From positions 2,339,001 through 2,403,000 of the forward strand of contig NZ_KE386491.1 in NCBI RefSeq assembly GCF_000427405.1: a DNA stretch of 64,000 nt, read 5' to 3'. The translations under genes and the position numbers were made by a program. Positions 9,019-18,380 of the stretch are shown piece by piece; position 1 is the first letter of the stretch, and every line of letters begins with the position of its first letter. The DNA is from Flectobacillus major DSM 103 (GTDB taxonomy: Bacteria > Bacteroidota > Bacteroidia > Cytophagales > Spirosomataceae). The notes below the pieces were generated by a model. It was not told the DNA's origin. It saw nothing but the letters and a program-made list of their open reading frames with translations, and searched no databases.

Positions 9019-12009
9019 ATGATAAAACAGAACTACAGAGAAGAATCTAATTATTCTCGTTCGGTAGGTAAGTTTTCGTTCGGGAGAAAACTTCTACTTT
9101 TGATGTTATTTAGTTGGGCAAGTATTTCGGTTTTTGCTCAAAACAATGTTTCAGGAACGGTAAAAGACGCTAAAGATGGTTCGGGACTTCCAGGCGTAAC
9201 CGTACAAGTAAAAGGTACAAACAAAGGAATGCAAACCAATGTAGATGGCAAGTTTCAACTAAGTGTACCGAGCAACGCCATATTGGTATTTAGTTTTATC
9301 GGAAAAGCTAGCCAAGAAATTACAGTAGGTAATCAAAGTGTGATTGATGTAGCGTTGGAAGACGATGTCAAAACACTCAACGAAGTAGTTGTTATTGGTT
9401 ATGGTTCTCAGAAAAAGAAAGATTTGACAGGTTCGGTAGCAGCTATCAACTCGGAAGACTTCAACAAAGGGAATATTGCTTCGCCCGACCAACTGGTAGT
9501 AGGTAAAGTAGCAGGGGTTCAAATTACCTCTAATGGTGGAGCTCCAGGTGCAGGAAGTACCATTCGTATTCGTGGTGGTGCATCTTTAAATGCCAACAAC
9601 GACCCCCTTATCGTGATTGATGGTGTTCCTTTGGACAACTCGGGTATTACAGGTTCGCCGAGTGCCTTGAGTATGATTAACCCCAACGATATTGAGTCGA
9701 TGAATATCCTAAAAGATGCTTCGGCAACGGCTATTTATGGGTCTAGGGCTTCTAATGGTGTTATTTTGATTACTACCAAAAAAGGAGCAAAAGGAAGTGC
9801 GTTGAAAGTGAACTTTAGCTCGCAGGCTTCGGCAGCACAAAGTACAGGCTATATCAATGTATTGTCGGCCGACGAGTTTCGTACTTTGATTAATGAAAAA
9901 GGAACGACTGCTCAAAAAGCTGTGTTGGGTACAGCCAATACCGATTGGCAAAAACAAATTTACCGTACAGCCATTAGTACCGACAACAACTTGAGCGTTA
10001 CAGGTTCTTTGCAAAATGTACCTTTCCGTGTTTCGGTAGGCTATACCGACCAAAATGGTATTCTAAAAACCTCTAACATGGGGCGTACTTCGGCATCTAT
10101 TGGTGTTAGCCCAACTTTCTTGAACAATCACTTAAAAGTTGATGTAAACTTGAAAGGGTCGAGTGTCGATAATACTTTTGCGAATACAGGTGCTATTGGA
10201 GCGGCATTGGCCTTTGACCCAACTCAGCCAGTATATTCAGGAAATAATAATTATGGTGGCTATTGGGAATGGCTCAATGCCGATGGCAAACCCAATACGA
10301 TTGCTCCTCGCAACCCTCTTGGTTTGCTGAACCTTACTAGCGATAAAAGTACTGTTCAACGCAGTATTGGTAATATTCAATTGGACTACAAGTTCCATTT
10401 CTTACCAGAACTTCGTGCCAATATGAACGTAGGTTATGATATTAGTAAAAGTGATGGAACAAAATTAGTACCTGCTTTTGCAGCTGTAAATTATAGTACT
10501 GCTGGCGAAAAAACGGTATATACACAAAACAAAACCAACAAGTTATTCGACTTCTATTTGAACTATGCCAAAGACCTCACAGCCCTCAAAAGTCGTGTAG
10601 ATGTAATGGCTGGTTATGAATACCAAGATTTCTTGACCGAATCAACCAACCTCAGAACTAATGCCGAAGGCTCAACTGTACTGACTGACAGCCCATACAA
10701 AACGCAAAATACTTTGGTTTCGTTTTTTGGCCGTTTGAATTATACTTTCGACCAAAAGTATTTGTTAACGGTTACTGTTCGTCAAGATGGTTCGTCACGC
10801 TTTAGCAAAGACAATCGTTGGGGGACATTCCCATCAGCAGCATTGGCTTGGAAACTCAACGAGATGGATTTCTTGAAAAACTCTAATACTATTTCAGAAT
10901 TAAAGATCCGTGCTGGTTATGGTATTACTGGTCAACAAGATATTGGTCAAAACTTCGCTTATTTGCCTCGTTACACAGCCAGTTTAGACAACGCCCAATA
11001 CCAATTAGGTAACACTTTCTATACTACGCTTCGTGCTGAAGGATATGATGCCAATATTAAATGGGAACAAACAGCCACTACCAACGCAGGTATTGATTTT
11101 GCTTTCAAAAAAGCCAGATTATCGGGTAGTATCGACTATTACTTCAAAAATACAACCAATCTTTTGAATGTAATTCCTGTAGCTGTAGGTACAAACCTTA
11201 CCAACCAGTTGTTGACCAACGTTGGTTCAATGGAAAACCAAGGGGTTGAATTAATGTTGAACTACAACCCTATTCATACCGACAAATTTGATTGGAATGT
11301 AGCCTTTAACGCTACTTATAACGAAAACAAAATCACGAAATTGACCAACAATAGCGACCCAACTTACCAAGGTGTATTAGTTGGTGGTATTTCGGGTGGT
11401 GTAGGTAGTACCGTTCAAATCCACTCGGTGGGCTATCCTGCTTATTCGTTTTACGTATTAAAACAAGTGTATGATGCCAATGGCAAGCCAGTTGAAGGTG
11501 TTTATGTTGACAACAAAGCCGATGGTGTTTCAAATGTAGACGACCAATATCGCTACAAATCACCCGCACCAAAAGTATTTTTGGGCTTCAACTCGCAGAT
11601 GTCATACGACAATTGGAGCTTAGGTTTTGTACTGAGAAGCAACATTGGCAATTATGTGTACAACAACATCAAGTCGTCGAATGGTGCATATATCAACTTC
11701 TCTGGCTCAAACGGATACGTTGCCAATATCAATCCTAATGTTTACGAAACGCAATTTGCCAAATCACAATTATTCTCTGATTACTATATTGAGAATGCTT
11801 CGTTTTTGAGAATGGAAAATATCACGTTGGGTTATACTTTCAAAAATGTAATGGGTAACAAAATCAACATGCGTTTGAATGCCACAGCCCAAAATGTATT
11901 TACTGTAACAAAATACTCAGGTCTAAACCCAGAAGTTTCTGGTGGTATCGACAACAACGTTTATCCTGTGCCACGTACCTATTCATTAGGCTTGAATATC
12001 GGTTTCTAA
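9019..12009 (+). CDS. susC: SusC-family TonB-dependent receptor for starch oligosaccharides
   Basis: 996 residues: an outer-membrane, TonB-driven importer that works under a SusD lid. The signal peptide ends at about residue 41 (SVFAQ). A carboxypeptidase-regulatory-like beta-sandwich (about 43-118, from VSGTVKDAKDGSGLPGVTV) is followed by the TonB-box region LNEVVVIGYG and the plug, with the SusC hallmark DPLIVIDGVPLDN. The rest is a beta-barrel ending in aromatic-terminated RTYSLGLNIGF. It starts the cluster susC (9019), susD (12225), susE-like (13912), GH13 (15158); those partners and the starch-binding regulator upstream support maltooligosaccharide as substrate. The symbol is by family and context rather than by direct comparison with the Bacteroides gene. 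Confidence 0.92.
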   Translation: MIKQNYREESNYSRSVGKFSFGRKLLLLMLFSWASISVFAQNNVSGTVKDAKDGSGLPGVTVQVKGTNKGMQTNVDGKFQLSVPSNAILVFSFIGKASQEITVGNQSVIDVALEDDVKTLNEVVVIGYGSQKKKDLTGSVAAINSEDFNKGNIASPDQLVVGKVAGVQITSNGGAPGAGSTIRIRGGASLNANNDPLIVIDGVPLDNSGITGSPSALSMINPNDIESMNILKDASATAIYGSRASNGVILITTKKGAKGSALKVNFSSQASAAQSTGYINVLSADEFRTLINEKGTTAQKAVLGTANTDWQKQIYRTAISTDNNLSVTGSLQNVPFRVSVGYTDQNGILKTSNMGRTSASIGVSPTFLNNHLKVDVNLKGSSVDNTFANTGAIGAALAFDPTQPVYSGNNNYGGYWEWLNADGKPNTIAPRNPLGLLNLTSDKSTVQRSIGNIQLDYKFHFLPELRANMNVGYDISKSDGTKLVPAFAAVNYSTAGEKTVYTQNKTNKLFDFYLNYAKDLTALKSRVDVMAGYEYQDFLTESTNLRTNAEGSTVLTDSPYKTQNTLVSFFGRLNYTFDQKYLLTVTVRQDGSSRFSKDNRWGTFPSAALAWKLNEMDFLKNSNTISELKIRAGYGITGQQDIGQNFAYLPRYTASLDNAQYQLGNTFYTTLRAEGYDANIKWEQTATTNAGIDFAFKKARLSGSIDYYFKNTTNLLNVIPVAVGTNLTNQLLTNVGSMENQGVELMLNYNPIHTDKFDWNVAFNATYNENKITKLTNNSDPTYQGVLVGGISGGVGSTVQIHSVGYPAYSFYVLKQVYDANGKPVEGVYVDNKADGVSNVDDQYRYKSPAPKVFLGFNSQMSYDNWSLGFVLRSNIGNYVYNNIKSSNGAYINFSGSNGYVANINPNVYETQFAKSQLFSDYYIENASFLRMENITLGYTFKNVMGNKINMRLNATAQNVFTVTKYSGLNPEVSGGIDNNVYPVPRTYSLGLNIGF

Positions 12010-12224
12010 GGAGTGAGTTAGTGATTAAGGGTTGCTAATCAGGATGATACACTCAAACATTTGTATTTTCTTGAATTTACTTTATAGCTACCTCATTTAC
12101 TTTTATTACTTACTTCAGATACTGGATTAACGGATAAACATTTCATGGTTACGAGCTTTTGAAAAGTTGTTTATGCTTCTTCCTTTCAAAGCGAATCAAT
12201 CAACATTTAATTACTGAATTTCAG

Positions 12225-13814
12225 ATGAAAACAAGATATTTTAAAAACATAGCAATTCTAGGAGGTTTAGCTGTCGGCTTATGGACAAGCTCTTGTGTAA
12301 GCGACTTAGACAGAACACCTTTTATTGAAGTTACTTCTGCTACGGTTTATAATAGCCCTACAGCTTACAAGCAGGCCGCCGCCAAATTATATGCAGGCTT
12401 AGCCCTAACTGGTCAAGAAGGCCCAGCTGGAAAACCTGATTTAGGCGGTATCGACGAAGGTTTTTCTAGCTATTTACGTCAATATTGGTCATTGCAGGAG
12501 CTTCCAACCGACGAGGCTGTGATTGCTTGGGGCGATGCAGGTTTGCCCGAAATGAATACCATGCAGTGGTCGTCAAACAACCCTTTTGTACGTGGCCTTT
12601 ACAACCGTATTTTCTATCAGATTGCCGCTTGTAACGAGTATATTCGTGAAGCTAGCGATGCCAAACTAAGCAGCCGTGGTATTACAGGAGCAGCCCTAAC
12701 CGAAACCAAGCATTTGCGTAACGAAGCTCGTTTTTTGCGTGCTTTAAGCTACTGGCACGCTCTTGATTTATTTGGTGGAAATGTTCCTTTTGTTACCGAA
12801 AACGACGCTATTGGCTCTACGTTGCCTAAGCAAACCAACGCCAGTGCTTTGTTTGCATATATCGAAACGGAACTAAAGGCTATCGAACCTGAGTTGGTAG
12901 ATGCCCGCCAAAATGAGTATGCTCGTGCCGATAAAGCCGCAGCATGGATGCTTTTGGCCAAACTATACCTCAATGCCGAAGCCAATGGTGTTGGTAACAA
13001 ATACGCCGACGCTGCTACTTATGCCAAAAAAGTGATAGATGCGGGGTATTCACTAGAAACCAAATATGATAATATCTTCAAAGCTGATAATAACAAGTCT
13101 AAAGAAATCATTTTCCCTGTTGCATTCGACGGTATTCATACCAAAACATGGGGAGGTATGACTTTCCTTATTCATGCTGCCGTTGGAGGCTCGATGTCGG
13201 CTTCTGCCTTTGGTATCGATGGCGGCTGGGGCGGTTTGCGTACAACCAAAGCTTTGGTCAACCTTTTTGCCGACCCAAGTGGCAAAACAGATACTCGTGC
13301 CATGTTTTATACCGATGGACAAAAGCTTGAAATCGAAGATTTGACACAGTTCTCGAATGGCTATGCTGTCAGTAAATTCAAAAATATTACATCGACTGGC
13401 TCACAAGGCTCTGACATTGTTCATCCAGATACAGACTTCCCAATGTTCCGTTTGGCCGACGCTTATTTGATTTATGCAGAAGCGGCTACTCGTGGAGCTG
13501 GCGACCGTGCTTTGGCTTTACAGTACGTAAATGCCCTTCGTACTCGCTCGTATGGCAGTACAACAGGTAATATTACAGCGTCGCAACTGACTACCGACTT
13601 TATTTTGGACGAACGTGCCCGTGAGTTATTCTGGGAAGGCACACGCCGTACCGACCTCATTCGCTATAACAAATTTACTTCGGCTAATTATGTTTGGCCT
13701 TGGAAGGGTGGCATAAAAGACGGTCGTGCTGTAGGTGATTATTTGAAAATATTCCCTATTCCATCTACCGACCTTACGGCTAACCCAAATCTTAAACAAA
13801 ACGCCAACTACTAA
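12225..13814 (+). CDS. susD: SusD-family surface glycan-binding lipoprotein
   Basis: 529 residues from the ATG at 12225. I reject the TTG at 12159 because the ATG begins a lipoprotein signal (GLWTSSC) with Cys24 as the lipidated residue. The following SDLD is an acidic segment of the kind that acts as a surface-export signal in Bacteroidota. The mature part has the alpha-helical TPR-like SusD fold: a region around FYNQIAACNEYI-type residues, then LRNEARFLRALSYWHALDLFGG-type helices, and the C-terminal RxxELxWEGxRRxDLIRYN pattern at 13611-13670. It caps the SusC barrel and presents glycan. It sits 215 bp downstream of susC, with a perfect hairpin right after its stop codon. Confidence 0.93.
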   Translation: MKTRYFKNIAILGGLAVGLWTSSCVSDLDRTPFIEVTSATVYNSPTAYKQAAAKLYAGLALTGQEGPAGKPDLGGIDEGFSSYLRQYWSLQELPTDEAVIAWGDAGLPEMNTMQWSSNNPFVRGLYNRIFYQIAACNEYIREASDAKLSSRGITGAALTETKHLRNEARFLRALSYWHALDLFGGNVPFVTENDAIGSTLPKQTNASALFAYIETELKAIEPELVDARQNEYARADKAAAWMLLAKLYLNAEANGVGNKYADAATYAKKVIDAGYSLETKYDNIFKADNNKSKEIIFPVAFDGIHTKTWGGMTFLIHAAVGGSMSASAFGIDGGWGGLRTTKALVNLFADPSGKTDTRAMFYTDGQKLEIEDLTQFSNGYAVSKFKNITSTGSQGSDIVHPDTDFPMFRLADAYLIYAEAATRGAGDRALALQYVNALRTRSYGSTTGNITASQLTTDFILDERARELFWEGTRRTDLIRYNKFTSANYVWPWKGGIKDGRAVGDYLKIFPIPSTDLTANPNLKQNANY

Positions 13815-13822
13815 TATCTATT

Positions 13823-13862
13823 GTAGCTTTTAGGAGGTTCTATTGAATAGCCTAAAAGCTAC
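13823..13862 (+). terminator. Intra-operon hairpin after susD, 12-bp perfect stem
   Basis: Arms 13823-13834 and 13851-13862 pair perfectly around a 16-nt loop that can itself form a short stem (CTATT/AATAG). There is no long U-tract, so it may act as a partial terminator or as an mRNA 3'-end stabiliser lowering expression of susE relative to susCD. Confidence 0.6.
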
Positions 13863-13911
13863 GTTTATAGCCATAAATTAGTAGAATTTTCAACCGAAAA
13901 ATGATTTGAAA

Positions 13912-14943
13912 ATGAAAAAGATATTTCATACATATTTACTTGTACTAGCGTCATTCTTTGTACTCACTTCTTGTGAAAAAGAAGAAGAAAAAGCTATTCT
14001 CAATGCCTCTGGCTCTGCTCCTGTAGTTCAGCTATCGGCAAGTACTCTTGTTTTGACCAAAGAAAATGCAGATAAAGATGCCCTAACCATTTCGTGGGCC
14101 AAACCCAACTATGGTTTCGACGCTCCAGCTTCATATTCTATTTTACTAGATAAAAAAGGTGGTAATTTTATTACACCTGTTTCGGTATTGACCAATACGC
14201 TTTTGACCAAAACCTTTAAAGTAGCCGAACTTAATGCTATTTTACTTAGTTTGGGCTTAGCCGCTGGTTCAGCTAGCGACTTGGATGTACGTGTAAAGGC
14301 TAACCTTGGCGATAATACATCTACGACAGCCTTTACGTCTTCTACTATGTCGTTCAAAGCTACTCCTTATTTAGACAAACTTGATTTGAGTTCGCCTTGG
14401 GGATTGGTAGGTAGTGCTACAACCAATGGCTGGAATGGCCCAGATATGCCTTTCTACAAAACCGATAAAGCCGATATTTTTGTAGCTTATGTAACCTTAG
14501 CCAATGGCGAAATCAAAATCCGTAAAGACAACAAATGGGATCTTAACTATGGCGATGATGGTGCAAATGGTACATTGGAAGCTGGTGGAAGTAATATTGT
14601 CGTAACAGCTGGTACTTACAAAGTGACTTTCAATGCTGCGTCATTAACTTATACAATTGAAAAATTCTCTTGGGGAATAGTAGGAAGTGCTGCTCCCAAC
14701 GGTTGGAATGGCCCAGATACGCCTTTAATTTACGACCCAACTACAGATACTTGGAAAGCCACCACTTCTTTAAAAGATGGTGCTATTAAAATTCGTCAAA
14801 ATAACGACTGGGGTATCAACTACGGTGGTCGTGCTGGTACACTTGTTATTGGTGGCGACGATATTACTGTAGCTGCTGGTAATTATAACATTACGGTTGA
14901 TTTCAAAAATTTGAAATACGCTATCGAAACCGTAAAACCATAA
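13912..14943 (+). CDS. susE: SusE/SusF-like outer-membrane starch-binding lipoprotein
   Basis: 343 residues from the ATG at 13912 (a TTG at 13906 is less likely). The lipoprotein signal is FFVLTSC with Cys21, followed by EKEEEK. An N-terminal SusE-type Ig-like domain (about 30-155) precedes two tandem starch-binding repeats, about 160-250 and 255-343. Each opens WG(L/I)VGSA followed by NGWNGPD and carries (D/N)NKWDLNYG or NNDWGINYG, where aromatic and polar residues are expected to line the maltooligosaccharide site. Bacteroides SusE has an Ig-like domain plus two CBMs, so the length and layout match SusE better than SusF, which has three. It probably helps hold starch at the surface near SusCD. 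It is followed by a strong hairpin. Confidence 0.85.
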   Translation: MKKIFHTYLLVLASFFVLTSCEKEEEKAILNASGSAPVVQLSASTLVLTKENADKDALTISWAKPNYGFDAPASYSILLDKKGGNFITPVSVLTNTLLTKTFKVAELNAILLSLGLAAGSASDLDVRVKANLGDNTSTTAFTSSTMSFKATPYLDKLDLSSPWGLVGSATTNGWNGPDMPFYKTDKADIFVAYVTLANGEIKIRKDNKWDLNYGDDGANGTLEAGGSNIVVTAGTYKVTFNAASLTYTIEKFSWGIVGSAAPNGWNGPDTPLIYDPTTDTWKATTSLKDGAIKIRQNNDWGINYGGRAGTLVIGGDDITVAAGNYNITVDFKNLKYAIETVKP

Positions 14944-14956
14944 GATATTAATGCTG

Positions 14957-15004
14957 TTTAAGCTTACAAACTGGCAAATCAATTTGTCTGTTTGTAAGCT
15001 TAAA
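14957..15004 (+). terminator. Hairpin between susE-like gene and amylase, 15-bp perfect stem
   Basis: Arms 14957-14971 and 14990-15004 are perfect inverted repeats with an 18-nt loop, starting 14 nt after the stop codon. No T-run follows, so it may give partial read-through. Confidence 0.65.
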
Positions 15005-15093
15005 ACGCTCCTGTATCAATATTGCAACTTGTCCTCTAGCTAAAATTCAAAACAATGGGACGATAACTTTTAATTCACTTGATAAATTTCTTA

Positions 15094-15131
15094 TCCCGAA
15101 CTTGCTTGTAGAACTACAAGTAAATTCGGGA
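15094..15131 (+). promoter_or_regulatory. Two-tier hairpin in the amylase leader
   Basis: An outer stem, TCCCGAA at 15094-15100 with TTCGGGA at 15125-15131, encloses an inner stem, CTTGTAG at 15105-15111 with CTACAAG at 15114-15120. It ends 26 nt before the amylase ATG, so it could affect translation or mark an upstream transcript end. The function is inference. Confidence 0.5.
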
Positions 15132-15157
15132 TACATTAATTTTCAATATCTTACGTC

Positions 15158-16699
15158 ATGAAAAAACTCCTCTTACTTGTTTTTACATTGTCTTTTATCA
15201 ATGTACAAGCCCAAAAGAAAACGCCAGAGGTCTGTTACGAGATTTTTGTACGTTCTTTTGCCGACTCCAATGGCGATGGCATCGGCGATATTAATGGAAT
15301 TACAGCCAAATTAGACTACCTCAAGTCTTTAGGAGTAGATGCCCTTTGGCTTACACCCGTGAACAAGTCGCCGTCTTACCACAAATACGATGTTGTAGAC
15401 TACAAGGAAATAGACCCCGATTTTGGTACGATGGCCGACTACAAAAGATTGATCTCTGAAGCTCACAAACGTAATATCAGAATCATCAAAGACTTTGTAA
15501 TCAATCATACTAGTGACAAACACCCTTGGTTTTTGGAAGCTAAAAAAGGAAAAGATAATCCTTACCGTGGTTATTATGTATGGCTTTCACCACAAAAAAT
15601 CGACTCAATGGGTATTGCTACTCGTGAAAAAACAGGCGATTCGTGGGAAATCAACCCTTGGCACTTTGCCAATCAGGGTGATTCTGAAAAATATTATGCG
15701 TTGTTTTGGGGAGGTATGCCCGACCTCAACTACGACAACCCAAAGCTGAGAAAGGAAATTTATGATATTGCTAAGTTTTGGCTAAAAGAAGTGGGTGTCG
15801 ACGGTTTCCGTTTGGATGCAGCCAAACATATTTACCCAGATTGGGAAGCTGAAAAATGTCATGCTTTTTGGCAAGAGTTCCGTCAAAAAATGACCGCTAT
15901 CAAGCCCGATGTGTATATTGTGGGTGAGGTATGGACATCTGCCGATAAGGTAGCACCGTATTTTAAAGGATTACCCGCCAATTTCCACATGGATGAAGGT
16001 TTTGCTATTCAAAAAATAGTCAATAATCAGAAAGACGACAACCTTATACAAAAAATTCTTGCCGACTATAAAGCTTTTGGAAGCCAAAATCCAGACTTTA
16101 TCGACGCAACAATTATCGACAATCATGACCAAACTCGTATTGGAAGTGTTGTCAATGGCGACATCAACAAAATGAAAGTAGCAGCACAGCTTTTACTAAC
16201 ACTACCAGGACAACCATACATTTATTATGGTGAAGAAATTGGTATGTTGGGCCAAAAACCAGATGAAAACCTTCGTGAACCTTTTATCTGGAATACCAAA
16301 GAAAACGACAAAAGTCGTACTGCTTGGATGAAACCCACATTTAGTACCGATGCTACCATTAAACCACTCAGCGAACAGCAAAAAGACCCGAATTCTATTT
16401 ATCATGTTTACAAAAATCTTATTGCGTTCCGAAAAAAACAACCTGCTTTGAGTCAAGTCATTAGACCAAATCTCAAAGAAAGTACTATCAAAACTGAAGG
16501 TGTTTTAGGGTTTATTCGTACCCATAAATCTGGCGATGTATTGGTAATTCATAATTTGACCAACACGGCCAAAAGTATCGAGCTACCAGCCAATGAGCGA
16601 AAATTCAAAACTCTTATTTTTTCGCAAACACCTCAACAAAAAAGCTTAAAAAATAATACTGTCGAGCTTCCTGCATCGGGAGTTGTTATCTTGAAATAA
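15158..16699 (+). CDS. Alpha-amylase family GH13, periplasmic
   Basis: 513 residues. The signal peptide ends NVQAQ at about residue 19 and has no lipobox Cys, so the enzyme is predicted soluble and periplasmic, unlike lipoprotein SusG of Bacteroides. GH13 motifs: DGIGDINGI (40-48), DFVINHTS (112-119), GVDGFRLDAAKH with nucleophile Asp220, GEVW with acid/base Glu257 and DNHD with Asp324. The C-terminal beta-domain ends in GVVILK. It degrades maltooligosaccharides imported by the SusCD pair. Separate hairpins on both sides suggest it can be transcribed apart from susE. The alpha-glucan specificity follows from family and context; alpha-amylase versus neopullulanase-type activity is not settled. 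Confidence 0.92.
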   Translation: MKKLLLLVFTLSFINVQAQKKTPEVCYEIFVRSFADSNGDGIGDINGITAKLDYLKSLGVDALWLTPVNKSPSYHKYDVVDYKEIDPDFGTMADYKRLISEAHKRNIRIIKDFVINHTSDKHPWFLEAKKGKDNPYRGYYVWLSPQKIDSMGIATREKTGDSWEINPWHFANQGDSEKYYALFWGGMPDLNYDNPKLRKEIYDIAKFWLKEVGVDGFRLDAAKHIYPDWEAEKCHAFWQEFRQKMTAIKPDVYIVGEVWTSADKVAPYFKGLPANFHMDEGFAIQKIVNNQKDDNLIQKILADYKAFGSQNPDFIDATIIDNHDQTRIGSVVNGDINKMKVAAQLLLTLPGQPYIYYGEEIGMLGQKPDENLREPFIWNTKENDKSRTAWMKPTFSTDATIKPLSEQQKDPNSIYHVYKNLIAFRKKQPALSQVIRPNLKESTIKTEGVLGFIRTHKSGDVLVIHNLTNTAKSIELPANERKFKTLIFSQTPQQKSLKNNTVELPASGVVILK

Positions 16700-16713
16700 C
16701 GATTGTCAACGTC

Positions 16714-16826
16714 TATGAATGGGGTAATCGAAGGTAGTTCGCTTTTACGTTCGGGTTATTCCATTCATAATATAATTGGTACTCAAAATAGTATTACACC
16801 TATGGCCATCTTCGGATGGCTTTTTT
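16714..16826 (+). terminator. Terminator region after amylase: weak hairpin then strong intrinsic terminator
   Basis: The first hairpin pairs 16714-16722 with 16761-16769 (9 bp, long loop). The second, 16805-16826, is a textbook terminator: GCCATC, TTCG tetraloop, GATGGC, then T6. It closes the starch locus. Confidence 0.85.
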
Positions 16827-16928
16827 GTTAAATAGTACTTTCCCGATAATCTGCTCAAAACGTATTTTTTTACTTTTGACGATTGTTGTTAATGTTATTA
16901 TTTCCTGCAAAATACCACAATCGTTACC

Positions 16929-16940
16929 GCAAGCGTTTGC
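16929..16940. promoter_or_regulatory. Candidate LacI-family operator upstream of the KduD-like gene
   Basis: GCAAGCGTTTGC is a near-perfect 12-bp palindrome with a central CG, resembling LacI/CcpA-type operators. It lies about 156 bp upstream of the dehydrogenase start. No LacI-type regulator is in the window. The rest of 16827-17095 shows no gene. Confidence 0.35.
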
Positions 16941-17095
16941 AAAATATTTTCAAAAAGAATGAGGTCACAAAACTTGCTTCTTCCTAAAATATCTTTCAAA
17001 TTCAATTATCAAGTAAAATACTTCATATTTGGTAGGGGTTTACTTATGGAAGCATGTCTTCAAGGTAACATTAAAATATAACTATTTAAAGATTT

Positions 17096-17866
17096 ATGAG
17101 AACACTTCAATTATTTGATTTGTCAGGCAAAACGGCATTAGTTACAGGTTGTAAAAAAGGAATTGGTAAGGCTATGGCTATTGCTTTAGCCGAAGCGGGT
17201 GCAGATATTATTGGAGTATCGGCCAGCTTAGAGCTAGAAGGTAGCGAAATAGAAAAAGAAATTGTAGCACTCGGCAAAGGGTTCAAGGCTTATCAAGCCG
17301 ATTTTAGCAACCGAACTTCGTTGTACGCTTTCATAGAACAAGTAAAGACTGATTTTCCAGTAGTCGATATTTTGGTCAATAATGCGGGTACTATTTTAAG
17401 AAAACCCGCCGCCGAACATCCCGACGAATACTGGGATGAAATTATGGAGGTAAACCTTAATTCACAATTTGTATTGAGCCGTGAGTTGGGAAAATTGATG
17501 CTAGAACGTGGTTCGGGGAAAATAATTTTTACAGCATCATTATTAACATTTCAAGGGGGTATCAATGTACCTAGCTATGCCGCTAGTAAAGGGGCTATTG
17601 GTAGCCTTACCAAGGCTTTGGCCAACGAATGGGCAGGAAAGGGTATCAATGTAAATGCTATTGTGCCTGGGTATATTGCTACCGACAACACCGATGCCCT
17701 CCGTAATGACCCCGAGAGAAGCCAATCTATTCTGAGCAGAATACCTGCAGGTCGTTGGGGAAATACCGACGATTTTAAAGGAGCTACCGTATTTTTGGCT
17801 TCAGAAGCAGCAGCCTATGTTCATGGAACAACCTTGGTTGTAGATGGAGGATGGATGGGACGGTAG
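17096..17866 (+). CDS. kduD: 2-dehydro-3-deoxy-D-gluconate 5-dehydrogenase-like SDR (KduD type)
   Basis: A 256-residue classical short-chain dehydrogenase. The Rossmann motif TGCKKGIG (17-24) binds NAD(P); NNAG is at 95-98; the catalytic tetrad is Asn120, Ser148, Tyr161 and Lys165. Two stretches are characteristic of KduD proteins: GYIATDNTDALRNDPER and ILSRIPAGRWG. The family interconverts 2,5-diketo-3-deoxygluconate and 2-keto-3-deoxygluconate in uronate (pectin) breakdown. No kduI or lyase is adjacent, but a rhamnosidase and a GH2 enzyme lie in the same region. It is monocistronic, with a candidate LacI-type operator upstream. The SDR assignment is certain; the substrate is likely by motif similarity. 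Confidence 0.83.
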   Translation: MRTLQLFDLSGKTALVTGCKKGIGKAMAIALAEAGADIIGVSASLELEGSEIEKEIVALGKGFKAYQADFSNRTSLYAFIEQVKTDFPVVDILVNNAGTILRKPAAEHPDEYWDEIMEVNLNSQFVLSRELGKLMLERGSGKIIFTASLLTFQGGINVPSYAASKGAIGSLTKALANEWAGKGINVNAIVPGYIATDNTDALRNDPERSQSILSRIPAGRWGNTDDFKGATVFLASEAAAYVHGTTLVVDGGWMGR

Positions 17867-18019
17867 TTTTTTAAAGCGATAATACTCAGTTCTTCATACA
17901 AGTAGTTTATTATAGGTAAGAGTGTAAATTTAGGCAATACTTTCTATTTTAATAATCAGTTATTAAACCTTTGCACTTACAATTTGGCACTCTTACTGAA
18001 CTCTTGTATAGCTCTACCC

Positions 18020-18041
18020 CTAAAGAGCAATAGCTCTTTAG
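18020..18041. terminator. Hairpin between convergent kduD-like and LytTR genes
   Basis: CTAAAGAGC (18020-18028) pairs perfectly with GCTCTTTAG (18033-18041) around an AATA loop, directly beyond the LytTR stop. There is no clear U-tract on either strand. Confidence 0.5.
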
Positions 18042-18044
18042 TAC

Positions 18045-18380
18045 TTACTCCAGTCCTTCATTATACTTCAAATACAATAAGCGTCTTCGAGAAACCTCAA
18101 TCTCTTGCCCGTTGGTTAAAATAAAACTCAAGCTACAACGATTAAACTCTTTGATATAACTTCTGTTGAGTAGCACCTTCCGATGCACTCGTACAAATCC
18201 ATATTCAGCAAACTGATTGGTTAATGATTTAAGCGTTTGGCATAGCAAAAGGCGTTTCCCATTTTTGAGATACATATAAGTATAGTTAATAGCCCCTTCC
18301 ATCCAAATTACATCTTGAGGTAAAATCAATTGTTTTGTTTTTCTATTTACAACAACGCCATCAGTTAATGGTTTTTCCAT
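18045..18380 (-). CDS. Stand-alone LytTR DNA-binding protein
   Basis: 111 residues, almost entirely one LytTR domain: VIWMEGAINYTYMYLKNGKRLLL, QTLKSLTNQF, FVRVHRKVLLNRSYI, and a basic end (VSRRRLLYLK). There is no receiver or membrane region. LytTR proteins bind direct repeats upstream of surface-polysaccharide, adhesion or competence genes. It diverges from the head-repeat adhesin at 18746 across a 365-bp AT-rich spacer, so it may regulate that gene or itself; this is inference from position. Confidence 0.85.
   Translation of the reverse strand: MEKPLTDGVVVNRKTKQLILPQDVIWMEGAINYTYMYLKNGKRLLLCQTLKSLTNQFAEYGFVRVHRKVLLNRSYIKEFNRCSLSFILTNGQEIEVSRRRLLYLKYNEGLE

Noticed and set aside
13148-13330. 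Extra open frames inside susD, aconitase, topA and other long genes
   Set aside because: All lie fully inside genes with clear family motifs and show no coding features of their own.
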